In this document: positions 36,387-44,916 of the stretch, piece by piece
Layout of the letters: every line of letters starts with the position of its first letter
Position numbering within the stretch: position 1 is the stretch's first letter
Assembly: GCA_038234715.1 (NCBI GenBank)
Contig: JBBQTD010000011.1
Location: 1 to 64,000, forward strand
Source of the DNA: SZAS-103 sp038234715
GTDB taxonomy: Bacteria; Pseudomonadota; Gammaproteobacteria; Xanthomonadales; Xanthomonadaceae
Length of the DNA: 64,000 nt
Direction: 5' to 3'
Made by a program: the position numbers and the translations under genes
The notes under the pieces: generated by a model
Databases searched by the model: none
The model's input: the letters and a program-made list of their open reading frames with translations, nothing else
What the model was told of the DNA's origin: nothing

Positions 36387-36404
36387 GATAACAGTTTTAT
36401 GACC
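36387..36404 (-). promoter_or_regulatory. Pho box upstream of phoB
   Basis: Read on the minus strand, GGTCATAAAACTGTTATC closely matches the consensus Pho box CTGTCATAAAACTGTCAT, with two 7-base direct repeats 11 bases apart. It sits 35-52 bases before the phoB start, where it would replace a -35 element. This supports activation of phoB-phoR-ppk1-ppx under phosphate limitation. Confidence 0.8.
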
Positions 36405-36558
36405 CTGATGTTACCAACCTTCGCCCACTGTCCGCGATGCTCAAGTTGGCGACGTCCAGGTGCGCAGAATGTCCATCCCAGGGCGACCCAGAGGTGGTTC
36501 TGTCCCTCGCATGGCCGGGTCAGCCGCGGTGGCTACCAGCCGGTCGCTGCAAGCGGGC

Positions 36559-38211
36559 TTAGCGCAGGGCGGACTGGCGCGCGAAGTGCTGTTTCTTGTC
36601 GATGTCGCCGGGGTGGATGCCCTGTTTGCGCATTTCCAGCACCACCGGGGTCATGTCGGCAATGCGCGCTTCAACCCGTGCGCGCTGGTAGTAGTCAAGG
36701 TTGGCGCTGCGCTTGAGTTCTTCGAGCTGGTTCAGCGCATCCTCGGCGCGGCCGTTCAGGAATGCCGCCATCGCATACGCTTCGCCGGTGCGACCGGTAT
36801 CGCCTGCCAATTCGCAGGCGCGTGCAAAATTCTGCTGGAACTCGGGATCGTCGTCACCCTCTGCCGCCAGGGGACGCAGGACCGTTTGTGCGCGACGTCC
36901 GGCTTCGACGGTTCCCATCTCTCCGAGCGTAATTGCATAGCTCAGGATGACCGCACGATTGCCGGGCATCCGTTCCAGGATGCGATCGTAGGACGCCATC
37001 GCGGGCTGGCGGTGGTCCGTCAGGAACTGCGCCTTGGCGATCGCCAGTTCGATCCAGTAGGCCTCCGGATGGCGTTGCGAAAGTTCCTGGAGTTCGGCAA
37101 GCGCTGCGCCGGATTCGCCATGGTCGAGCATCGCGAGCGCAAGCCCATAGCGCTGCGCATCGCCGAATGCGCGCGGGTGGTTGTCGCGCATCCGGTGGTA
37201 TTCGCCGATTGCCGCGCTGCTGCTTTCAGCGCTGAGCACGCGCAGGCGTTCTTGCGCCCAGCTGAAATCCCTGCCATGCGGGATTGCGGCGGCCGCCGAG
37301 ATGTTGTGTGCGCTGAGGTTGGCCGGCATCAACAAGCTGTCCGGTGCGTTGCCAATTCCAGTCGGCAAGGTCGTATCGGGCTTGCTCTGGATCTGGTGGG
37401 CGCGCTCGAGCGCATCGCTGATGCGGGTGCTGGTCACCGGATGGTCGAGCAGGAAGTCGGGTGCCTTGTAGGGCCCATAACCTTCGTTGCTCCGATTGGC
37501 CGCCTGCATGCGGCCGAAGAAGCTTGCCATCGCGAGGGGATCGTAGCCCGCGCGCGCCATCGTCTGGATTCCGAAGTGGTCGGCCTCGGTTTCGTTGTCG
37601 CGCGTGAAACTGATCTGCTGCTGCGCGATGAGCCCGAGTCCCGATGCGATCGCGGCCTCGGTCGCGTTGCTTGAGGATGTCGAGTTCGATCGCGACGCGA
37701 CGATGATGGCTGCGAGCATCGCAAGCGCGATCGGAACCGTCTCCTTCTTCTGGCTCTCCACCGCGCGGAGCACGTGGTTTTGGGTCACGTGGGCTATTTC
37801 GTGCGACATCACGCCGGCGAGTTCGTCTTCACTGGCCGTGGTCATGATCAGGCCCGCGTTGACCGCGATGTAGCCGCCGAGGGTTGCAAATGCGTTGATT
37901 TCCCGCGAATTGACCAAGAAGAAATGAAATTCCTGCGATGGCCGGTTGCTGTGTGCCCCCAGGCGATCGCCCACGCCCTGCAGCCAGTCCTCGAGCAGCG
38001 GATCTTCGAGTACATAGCCCAGCCGGCGCAATTCGCGAAACGTGAGCTCGCCGTATTCCTTCTGCTGTTCGGGACTGATGGCTTGTCCGGCGGACGATCC
38101 GATGTCGGGCAGGGTGGAATCATTCATGGCGAACGCCGGCGTGGCGCAGCCGAGCGCGAGAGTGGTGGCACAAGTCAGCAGCACGATGGCCAGCGGGGCG
38201 CGACGCAGCAT
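36559..38211 (-). CDS. bepA: BepA-like periplasmic M48 protease with TPR repeats
   Basis: A 550-residue protein from the ATG at 38211, with AGGA at good spacing and a signal peptide (LAIVLLTCATTLALGCATPA). The M48 domain has HEIAHVTQNH near residue 145 and the third ligand in RDNETEADHFG. NSREINAFATLGGYIAVNAG is the family substrate-edge motif. Residues 320-520 are helical repeats of TPR type (YGLALAMLDHGESGAALAEL). BepA helps outer-membrane protein assembly and degrades misfolded LptD/BamA intermediates in E. coli; the same role is inferred here. Confidence 0.88.
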   Translation of the reverse strand: MLRRAPLAIVLLTCATTLALGCATPAFAMNDSTLPDIGSSAGQAISPEQQKEYGELTFRELRRLGYVLEDPLLEDWLQGVGDRLGAHSNRPSQEFHFFLVNSREINAFATLGGYIAVNAGLIMTTASEDELAGVMSHEIAHVTQNHVLRAVESQKKETVPIALAMLAAIIVASRSNSTSSSNATEAAIASGLGLIAQQQISFTRDNETEADHFGIQTMARAGYDPLAMASFFGRMQAANRSNEGYGPYKAPDFLLDHPVTSTRISDALERAHQIQSKPDTTLPTGIGNAPDSLLMPANLSAHNISAAAAIPHGRDFSWAQERLRVLSAESSSAAIGEYHRMRDNHPRAFGDAQRYGLALAMLDHGESGAALAELQELSQRHPEAYWIELAIAKAQFLTDHRQPAMASYDRILERMPGNRAVILSYAITLGEMGTVEAGRRAQTVLRPLAAEGDDDPEFQQNFARACELAGDTGRTGEAYAMAAFLNGRAEDALNQLEELKRSANLDYYQRARVEARIADMTPVVLEMRKQGIHPGDIDKKQHFARQSALR

Positions 38212-38365
38212 GGTTCGTCCTGCAATGAGTGTCGACGTTGGCAGCATGACCCAGAACGACCGGCTGGCGCGTGAACCGCCTGTTAAGCCAAACCGCCGTG
38301 TCCTGTCTGGAAATCGCGCCGGCCTGCCTGCATAGTGGACAGGTACAGAGCGCTGGAGTTCCGCA

Positions 38366-38656
38366 ATGTCCGAAACACCCGTCATCACGATCTACAGCAG
38401 CGGGTACTGCCCGTATTGCGTTGCAGCCAAGAATTTCCTGAAGACCCGCGGCCACGCATGGACGGAGCTGCGCATTGATTCCGATCCGGCCAACCGCACC
38501 GCGATGGCGGCCCGCACCAACCGCACGAGCGTGCCGCAGATCTTCATCGGCCAGGCCCACGTCGGCGGTTTCGACGAACTTGTCGCGCTGGAACGCCACG
38601 GAGGCCTGCAGCCATTGCTCGAAAGCGCGGCGCAAGACGTGGAGTCGGGGTCGTGA
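38366..38656 (+). CDS. grxC: Glutaredoxin 3
   Basis: A 96-residue redox protein with the active site CPYC in YSSGYCPYCVAAKNFL, the cis-proline loop TSVPQIFIG, and the glutathione-binding GGFDEL. GGAG lies seven bases before the ATG. It reduces protein and glutathione mixed disulfides in the cytoplasm. Its stop overlaps the start of the next gene, indicating an operon with the AhpD-like protein. It is divergent from bepA. Confidence 0.93.
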   Translation: MSETPVITIYSSGYCPYCVAAKNFLKTRGHAWTELRIDSDPANRTAMAARTNRTSVPQIFIGQAHVGGFDELVALERHGGLQPLLESAAQDVESGS

Positions 38657-39060
38657 GCGCTGACCATCGTGCCGGCAGTGAAGCGGATCGCGTCGCGGAG
38701 TTCACCGCATTCCGCCAGCGCATGAACGAACGCATCCTCGGGGAAGACAACCAGGTCATCCGGCGCTTCTTCGCGCTCGACACGCAGACCTACAAGCCCG
38801 GTGCACTCGACGAGAAAACCAAGGAGCTGCTTGGCCTCGTCGCATCGATGGTGCTGCGCTGCGACGACTGCATCAGCTACCACATCGCTCAATGCAAGCA
38901 GGCAGGCGTCAATCGAGCGGAACTCTTCGAGACGTTCAGCGTTGCATTGGTGGTCGGTGGGAGCATCGTGATTCCACACTTGCGCCGCGGCGTGGATTTA
39001 CTTGATCGGCTTGAATCCACCGGGGATACGTCGGAAGTAGCCAGGCACGCCCACGACTGA
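38653..39060 (+). CDS. Carboxymuconolactone decarboxylase (AhpD-like) family protein
   Basis: A 135-residue protein starting at a GTG that overlaps the grxC stop (GTGA). The CxxC pair is in MVLRCDDCISYHIAQ near residue 72, followed by the conserved histidine, the AhpD-type redox arrangement. Other family features (KTKELLGLVAS, AGVNRAELFETFSVALVV) are present. Tight coupling to glutaredoxin suggests a thiol-redox rather than a catabolic role. The partner is unknown. Confidence 0.85.
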   Translation: MSADHRAGSEADRVAEFTAFRQRMNERILGEDNQVIRRFFALDTQTYKPGALDEKTKELLGLVASMVLRCDDCISYHIAQCKQAGVNRAELFETFSVALVVGGSIVIPHLRRGVDLLDRLESTGDTSEVARHAHD

Positions 39061-39180
39061 TTGCTGGATGCAAGCCCCGATCACAAGACCCGATCAGAAC
39101 CATTCCCGGCGTGATTGGCTCCAAGTTACGCCTTGCGTCCGCGTCGGGAGAGAGAGATCCGCGGAGGCGACGTCAAGCGA

Positions 39181-41004
39181 CTACCTTTCGTACGCCCCCC
39201 GGTCGATCGCCGCGCCGATGATGCGCGCATTCCCGACGAAGTCATGCAACCCTTCCACTGCAAGTCCCTGGTTGCCGCCGCTGTCGATGCCAGGCGAACC
39301 GGTAGCAAGGTCCAGGTCGAGGTCCTGCGCCGTGGTGCTGGTGAATAGCGGATTGGCGAAAAGACCATTGATCTCGCCAGCGCTTGCCGTCTTGAACGCG
39401 GCGAAGGTCGCGAGGGTCCTGTTGTTCCAGACCCACTGCGCGCCAGTCGCGCCTGTGGCCGTGTAGTAAATGTTGCGATCGAGCCTCGCCGGCGACGTGG
39501 CCGAGTTGACGAAGCTGTTGACCAGCAGTCCCTGCGCACTGGCGTAGAGGATGTTGTTCATGAAGACGTTGTTGGTCGCGTGCCACTGGATCTGGAACTC
39601 GCCGCTACCCGACCCGGTGGTGTCATTCTCGTACAGGGTGTTGTTGACGATCGTGCAGTGGTCGGTGCCCCCTACCGTGTTGGCGTATCCGCCGATCGAG
39701 ATGCCGGTGACATAGCTGAACGTCACCAGGTTGTTGCGTGCGGTCACGTAGCTGGTGGTGCGTGTGAGGTGTTCGCTGGCGAGTTCGATGCCCAGGTCGG
39801 CGTGGTCGACCATGTTGCGCTCGATTGTGATCCGCGTGCCGCCATCAACATAGATTCCATCCGCGCCCGGCTGGTTGTTGTAAGACGGGTTGGAAGTCGA
39901 GGTGATGTTGTAGACGCTGTTGTCGGCGATCCAGCCATAGCGGGCCTGGTCGAGCGCCACGGTCGGTGCCGTCTGCTCGAAGCCGATCGCGACGATGCCG
40001 ATGTTGTTGTCATCGTGCACCTTGTTGTTGGTGACCTGCCAGTGGGTGACATTGCCGTTCACCGTCAGCGTTTCGCTATAGCCCGTCACCATGTGGTCGA
40101 GCTCGTTGCCATCCACGATCAGGTTGCTGATCGGTGCCGTGGCCGAACCGTAGACCGCCATCCCGAATGCATCGCCAGACGTCGTCGGCACGGTGGTGAC
40201 GATGTCGTGGATGTGGTTGTTGCGAATCTCGATATGGTCGCCCGAGCCGTAGACAAAAATGCCAAGGGGGACCAGTGCCGCATAGCTCGACCTGTAATTG
40301 CGGATCTCGAATCCCATCACACGCACGTAGTTCGTGTTGAACAGGGTGAACAGGCCCTGCTCGCCGCCATTGCCGATCGCAAGGCCAGTGCCATCGACGA
40401 TCGCGATTTCTCCCGGCGCTGATTCCACCGTGATGAAGCCAGCCGATGCGGAACCTGAGCGGGTGATGGTCACCGTCTTGTTGTAGACACCGGCGTGCAC
40501 CAGCACCGTGGCGCCGGCCGGAACCGTATCCACCGCATGCTGGATCGTCAGCCATGGCGCGGCGCTGCTGCCGACGCTCGGGTCGCTGCCGTTGGTGGCG
40601 ACGTGGTAGGTCGGACCGGAATACTTCGATGCATTGATGTTGGCCGTTGCCGTGCCGGAAACGACAGGGTTTGCGATAGCCACCGCTTCGACCGTCACGC
40701 TGATCGGGGCGGCGACATCCGCCGGGGCGAAGTACAGGCCCGATGTGGAAATGGTGCCAATGGACGGCGCGCCTCCCGGAACGCCGTTGACCAGCCACGT
40801 GACTCCTGTGCCGGTCAATCCCGATACAGTCGCGGTGTACTGCACGCGGCCATTCGCGGCGCTGGTGATCGCCACAGGCTGCACCAGCACGCTGGCCGCC
40901 GCTTCCGGCTGCTCCGCCAACGCTGGCGCCAGGCATGGAAGGATCGCCGCCAGCAGCAGCAAGCCAGCGTTGCCAGCTGCGCCGCGCAACAAAATTGTTG
41001 TCTT
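39181..41004 (-). CDS. Secreted right-handed beta-helix protein
   Basis: A 607-residue protein. The ATG at 41004 has an AAGGGG site eight bases upstream; one at 41010 is too close to it. A signal peptide is followed by a short immunoglobulin-like domain (about residues 35-125). A parallel beta-helix then carries many Asn-rich PbH1 turns (VDGNELDHMV, VTNNKVHDDNNIG, IERNMVDHAD, VNNTLYEND, MNNILYAS). The fold is that of polysaccharide lyases and other surface glycan-binding proteins, but no lyase catalytic set was identified. It ends GAAIDRGAYER, common in such proteins. Confidence 0.8.
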   Translation of the reverse strand, partial: KTTILLRGAAGNAGLLLLAAILPCLAPALAEQPEAAASVLVQPVAITSAANGRVQYTATVSGLTGTGVTWLVNGVPGGAPSIGTISTSGLYFAPADVAAPISVTVEAVAIANPVVSGTATANINASKYSGPTYHVATNGSDPSVGSSAAPWLTIQHAVDTVPAGATVLVHAGVYNKTVTITRSGSASAGFITVESAPGEIAIVDGTGLAIGNGGEQGLFTLFNTNYVRVMGFEIRNYRSSYAALVPLGIFVYGSGDHIEIRNNHIHDIVTTVPTTSGDAFGMAVYGSATAPISNLIVDGNELDHMVTGYSETLTVNGNVTHWQVTNNKVHDDNNIGIVAIGFEQTAPTVALDQARYGWIADNSVYNITSTSNPSYNNQPGADGIYVDGGTRITIERNMVDHADLGIELASEHLTRTTSYVTARNNLVTFSYVTGISIGGYANTVGGTDHCTIVNNTLYENDTTGSGSGEFQIQWHATNNVFMNNILYASAQGLLVNSFVNSATSPARLDRNIYYTATGATGAQWVWNNRTLATFAAFKTASAGEINGLFANPLFTSTTAQDLDLDLATGSPGIDSGGNQGLAVEGLHDFVGNARIIGAAIDRGAYER

Positions 41005-41269
41005 CATGCGCATTTCCCCTTCTACGCCCGGCCCAACATGCGCCACCGGTTGGCCCGCAACTGTGACGCAATCGTCGAAAGGGCCGGCACTGCTACTGCC
41101 CGCACCCGAACTGCCCGGACTACAGCATATTCCGGTCTGCCGTCCCGCGGGCAAACGTGCGAAACGACGCGGCGGTCCGCAACCGAGACGGCGCCAATTG
41201 GGCATCTGGCATAATTCGGATCATCGCGGTTGCCATTCGGACTACCGCCCTGCAAGAAGACCACGACTC

Positions 41270-42274
41270 ATGACCCACACGATTGCAGTGATCCGCGGCG
41301 ATGGCATTGGCCCTGAGATCATGGACGCCACCCTGTTCGTGCTTGATGCGATGCACGTCGGCCTGGACTACGTCTTCGTCGAGGCCGGCATGGCTGCGCT
41401 GGAGAAGTACGGCACGCTGCTGCCAGAGGCCACGCTCGATGCGATCACGCGCCACCGCATCGCCTTGAAGAGCCCGTTGACGACCCCGGTCGGCGAAGGT
41501 TTCAGTTCGATCAACGTCGAGCTGCGCAAGCGCTTCGACCTGTACGCAAACGTGCGACCGGCAATCAGCTTCCCGAACACCAGGGCGCGCTATTCCGACA
41601 TCGACATCATCACCGTGCGCGAGAACACCGAAGGCGCGTACATCGGCGAAGGCCAGAACACCTCCGCCGACGGCAACACCGCGACCCTGCAACAGCGCGT
41701 CACCCGCAAGGGCTCCGATCGCATCGTGCGCTACGCATTCGACATGGCGCGTAAGATCGGCCGCAGGAAAGTCACCATCGTGCACAAGGCCAATATCCTC
41801 AAGTCAACCTCGGGCCTGTTCCTCAAGGTCGCACGCGAAGTCGCGAAGGATTACCCCGACATTGCGTGCAACGAGATGATCGTCGACAACACCTGCATGC
41901 AACTGGTGATGAAACCCGAACAGTTCGACGTGATCGTGACCACGAATCTGTTTGGGGACATTCTCTCCGATCTGTGCGCTGGCCTGGTTGGCGGCCTGGG
42001 GCTCGCGCCTGGCGCGAACATCGGTGCCGACGCGGCGATTTTCGAGGCGGTGCATGGTTCCGCTCCCGACATCGCAGGGAAGGGACTCGCGAACCCGTGT
42101 GCGCTGCTGCTCGGCGCCGCGCAGATGCTCGACCATCTCGGCAAGCCGGCCGACGCAGAACGCCTGCGCAAGGCGATCCGCGCGACGCTGGAGGCGAAGG
42201 ATTCGTTGACGCCGGATCTGGGCGGCGAGGGGAACACGATGGGATTTGCGAGGGCTATTGCATCGCGGGTCTAG
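41270..42274 (+). CDS. NAD-type isocitrate/isopropylmalate dehydrogenase family enzyme
   Basis: A 334-residue oxidative decarboxylase starting MTHTIAVIRGDGIGPEIM. Substrate and metal motifs are visible: NTRARYSDIDIITVRENTEGAYIGEG, the lysine in HKANILKSTSGLF, and DNTCMQLVM. The metal loop and NAD site lie in TNLFGDILSDLCAGLVGGLGLAPGANIG and EAVHGSAPDIAGKG. Its length and motifs fit the monomeric-size NAD-dependent isocitrate dehydrogenase used in the TCA cycle of Xanthomonas relatives. Homoisocitrate or tartrate dehydrogenase is less likely. Confidence 0.88.
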   Translation: MTHTIAVIRGDGIGPEIMDATLFVLDAMHVGLDYVFVEAGMAALEKYGTLLPEATLDAITRHRIALKSPLTTPVGEGFSSINVELRKRFDLYANVRPAISFPNTRARYSDIDIITVRENTEGAYIGEGQNTSADGNTATLQQRVTRKGSDRIVRYAFDMARKIGRRKVTIVHKANILKSTSGLFLKVAREVAKDYPDIACNEMIVDNTCMQLVMKPEQFDVIVTTNLFGDILSDLCAGLVGGLGLAPGANIGADAAIFEAVHGSAPDIAGKGLANPCALLLGAAQMLDHLGKPADAERLRKAIRATLEAKDSLTPDLGGEGNTMGFARAIASRV

Positions 42275-42289
42275 GTTTCCCGGAAGAAG

Positions 42290-42313
42290 CCCCTTTCCCC
42301 GCGGGAGAGGGGT
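42290..42313. repeat. CCCCTTTCC/GGAGAGGGG palindrome downstream of the dehydrogenase
   Basis: A 10-bp stem with one G-T pair and a short CGC centre, starting 15 bases after the dehydrogenase stop. It belongs to the same palindrome family as 30535-30558 and 52026-52050 and may end or stabilise the transcript. Confidence 0.5.
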
Positions 42314-42545
42314 TGGGGTGAGGGGCATTTGAGCCCGGTAGCCGAGGTGTTCTCGAGTGAACGGCGTTCCTTCCGCGGAGCAGCCGGAACGCTCCGCATC
42401 CGGTCCGCTCATTGCACACGTCACGGATCCGCTGCGGACGGATCAAGTTGCCGTCCCTCCCACCTTGCATGACCAGCCGACTCCAGGTAGTCGGCAATCG
42501 CGCAGGCATGCGCAGTGCTGCCTTCGTGTATGTCACGGTCGCGTA

Positions 42546-42965
42546 GGGGCACATCACGGCCACCGGGATGAATACCCTCGCGGCGAAGATGGACATCCTT
42601 GCGGCGAAGTTGGACATCATTGCAGCGAGGTTGGACATCATTGCAGTGAAGATGAACATCTCTGCGACAAAGATGGACATCTGAGAGGCCGGAATGTTCA
42701 TCATTGCCACGAAGTTGAACATCACGGCCGCTCGGATGTGCATCATTGCGGCGAAGATGGACATCACGGCCGCCCGGATGTTCATCATTGCGGCGAAGAT
42801 GGACATCACGCCGGCTCGGATGTTCATCATTGCCGCGAAGATGAATATCGCGACCGCTCAGATGTTCATCATTACCGCGACGATGAACATCACCGCTGCC
42901 TGGACAGTCACCGTCGCCGCAAGGATGGGTATGACGTCCACGAAGATGGGGAATTGCCGCAAGGA
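42546..42965. repeat. Tandem array of twenty 21-bp units
   Basis: Units begin at 42546, 42567, 42588 and so on every 21 bases without a slip up to 42965. The consensus is GATGNNCATCNNNGCNGCNAA. Middle units alternate in pairs (42-bp higher-order period, 42735-42860). GATGNNCATC is itself near-palindromic. Because 21 is divisible by three, several frames stay open: the plus frame reads heptads such as MFIIAAKMDITAAR, one minus frame MMNIRAAVMSIFAA, another NDEHPGGRDVHLRR. The first frame has a TGA at 42682. Coding capacity is unproven. The rest of 42275-43294 holds no recognised gene. Confidence 0.9.
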
Positions 42966-43294
42966 TCGATGTCCCCGGCCCGACGACAGACATCGTCCTG
43001 CCTTGAAGCTGGACGTCTTCGCGGCCAGGATCCGCGCCATCGCCGCGATGATGGAACAGGTCGCCGACGTGATCCGTCTTCGGGCCAAAAGGAGGGACTT
43101 GACGCGATGCGCGAGCCTTGACGCGCTGCAATTTTACAGCAGGCAACGACCCATCCTTCCAGCCGCCCTGGCGCATACATGCGCTCGCGTAGGTAGTCCG
43201 TCCGATCACGGCGCAGGTTCACACCATCGGGGTACCTTAGAAGCGTGTTGCCTGCACGACCAGTCGCTTGCGCGACCGGTTCCCTGCAGGACGA

Positions 43295-44059
43295 TCAATT
43301 CCGCGAATTGAGCTTCGAGAGCAACCGCAGTATTTCCAGGTAGAGCCACACCAGGGTGACGACCATCGCGAATCCGCCGTACCATTCCATGTACTTCGGT
43401 GCGCCGGACTGCGCGCCGGATTCGATCATGTCGAAGTCGAGCACAAGGTTCAGGGCAGCGATCACGACTACGACCGCACTGAAGCCGATGCCGAGCGCGC
43501 TGCTCGAGTAAATCATGCCGATGCTGTGGCCGAAGAAGCCCATCACGAAGTTGGCAAGATACAAAAGCGCGATGCCACCGGTTGCTGCGACGACACCGAG
43601 CTTGAATTTCTCGGTCGCCCGGATCAACCCGCTGCGATAGGCCATCAGCAAAGCACCCAAGGTGCCGAAGGTCAGGCCGACGGCCTGCATCACCACGCCC
43701 GGATAGCGCAGTTCGAACATGGCCGAAATGCCGCCAATGAACAGGCCTTCGAGCAACGCGTACACGGGCGCGGTGAACGGCGACCATTCCTTCTTGAAGA
43801 TGGTGATGAGCGCAAACACGAAGCCGCCCAATGCGCCGCCGATCATCAACGGATAGACAGCGTCCATGCTCGCAGCGCCGTTGAAGCGGCTCCAGCTGAA
43901 CATCGCGCCCACCAGTACCAGGATCAGCAGGAATGCAGTCTTGTTGACGGTACCGTTGATCGTCATCGCGCCGTTGCGCGACACGACCGAGCCGCTGGCA
44001 CTGTCAAGGAAGGTGTTCTGGTTTAGCGCGGGGTTGCCGCTACGCAGGGGGATTGCCAT
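43295..44059 (-). CDS. Bax inhibitor-1/YccA family membrane protein
   Basis: A 254-residue protein with seven hydrophobic segments from residue 40 onward. The ATG at 44059 begins MAIPLRSGNPALNQNTF, the usual start of this branch. GALGGFVFALITIFKKEW and LDFDMIESGAQSGAPKYMEWYG are family hallmarks, including the conserved acidic residues near the end that in homologues control a calcium leak. Its start overlaps the end of thiD by 20 bases, so the two are probably co-transcribed. The cellular role in bacteria is poorly known. Confidence 0.88.
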   Translation of the reverse strand: MAIPLRSGNPALNQNTFLDSASGSVVSRNGAMTINGTVNKTAFLLILVLVGAMFSWSRFNGAASMDAVYPLMIGGALGGFVFALITIFKKEWSPFTAPVYALLEGLFIGGISAMFELRYPGVVMQAVGLTFGTLGALLMAYRSGLIRATEKFKLGVVAATGGIALLYLANFVMGFFGHSIGMIYSSSALGIGFSAVVVVIAALNLVLDFDMIESGAQSGAPKYMEWYGGFAMVVTLVWLYLEILRLLSKLNSRN

Positions 44060-44897
44060 GGATGATTCTCTCGTTTCGGTTGTGTTCGGGTGAATTGGCG
44101 ATACGCCAGAAGTGGTCCAGCACGGCCACATTGGATCGCGCCGGCAGGTACGAGTTCAATAGCGCTCCGTGCACGTAATCTGTGGCCGCCTCGCAGGCTT
44201 TCAATAGTGTGCGCCCTCGGCAAAGGTTTGCGGCCATCGCGGAGGCGAGAGTGCAGCCGGTCCCGTGGGCATTCACGTCCAGGCGCGCGTGGGTGAAGGC
44301 CGTGCGCTCCGCATGGTCGGCGTAGCGGTCGGTCATGGCGTCGCCGCCTGGCAGGTGGCCGCCCTTGAGCAGTACCGCCCTTGCGCCAAGGCCGAGCAAT
44401 GCTTGCATGGCTTGGTCGGCTGCGGCAGCGCCGGCGATGGGATGGCCGAGCAGCTGTGCGGCTTCCGGAATATTCGGGGTGATGATGCTTGCCAACGGCA
44501 ACAGGCGCGTTTGAAGTGCATGAATTGCTTCGCGCTCGAGCAGGGCTGCGCCAGAGGTCGCCAGCATCACTGGATCGAGCACGATGTGCTGCGGCCGATG
44601 GTGCTCCAGCGCGTCTGCGACCGCATGCACGACCTCGGCGCTCGCGAGCATGCCGATCTTGACCGCGCCGATCCGGAAGTCAGCGAAGCACGCATCGATC
44701 TGCGCACGCAGGAACGCGACAGGTGGAACGTGCACGGCGGTCACGCCGCGCGTGTTCTGCGCAGTCAGCGCCGCGATCGCCGACAGTCCGTGCACGCCAT
44801 GCGCGGCAAAGGTTTTCAGGTCGGCCTGGATGCCCGCGCCCCCGCCTGGATCGGAGCCGGCGATGGTCAGCGCGCTGATGCAGCGCGGGTCAGTCAT
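44040..44897 (-). CDS. thiD: Hydroxymethylpyrimidine (phosphomethylpyrimidine) kinase
   Basis: A 285-residue ribokinase-fold enzyme that phosphorylates HMP and HMP-phosphate in thiamine synthesis. Motifs: ALTIAGSDPGGGAGIQADLKT at the start, IVLDPVMLATSG, LLKGGHLPGGD, and the anion hole/catalytic DVNAHGTGCTLASAMAA with the cysteine of the GTGC motif. The C-terminal 30 residues extend beyond the usual end and overlap the next gene. No thiamine riboswitch was recognised upstream; the SulP gene starts the cluster 19 bases downstream on the same strand. Confidence 0.93.
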   Translation of the reverse strand: MTDPRCISALTIAGSDPGGGAGIQADLKTFAAHGVHGLSAIAALTAQNTRGVTAVHVPPVAFLRAQIDACFADFRIGAVKIGMLASAEVVHAVADALEHHRPQHIVLDPVMLATSGAALLEREAIHALQTRLLPLASIITPNIPEAAQLLGHPIAGAAAADQAMQALLGLGARAVLLKGGHLPGGDAMTDRYADHAERTAFTHARLDVNAHGTGCTLASAMAANLCRGRTLLKACEAATDYVHGALLNSYLPARSNVAVLDHFWRIANSPEHNRNERIIHGNPPA

Positions 44898-44916
44898 GCG
44901 ACGCGTTCCGCAGCGC

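Noticed and set aside
40634..41269. Extended N-terminus for the isocitrate dehydrogenase frame
   Set aside because: The extra 212 codons are antisense to the beta-helix gene; the family start is the ATG at 41270.
42546..42965. CRISPR array
   Set aside because: The units are contiguous 21-bp repeats without unique spacers, and no cas genes are present.
42255..43209. Long minus-strand frames across the 21-bp array (191 and 262 codons) as genes
   Set aside because: Frames stay open because the unit length is a multiple of three. No ribosome site or domain favours one frame, so only the repeat is called.
42694..43311. A 205-codon plus-strand frame with MFIIAAKMDITAAR heptads as a gene
   Set aside because: An upstream TGA in the same frame at 42682 interrupts the array, and the frame runs into the end of the convergent Bax-inhibitor gene. 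Coding is possible but unsupported.
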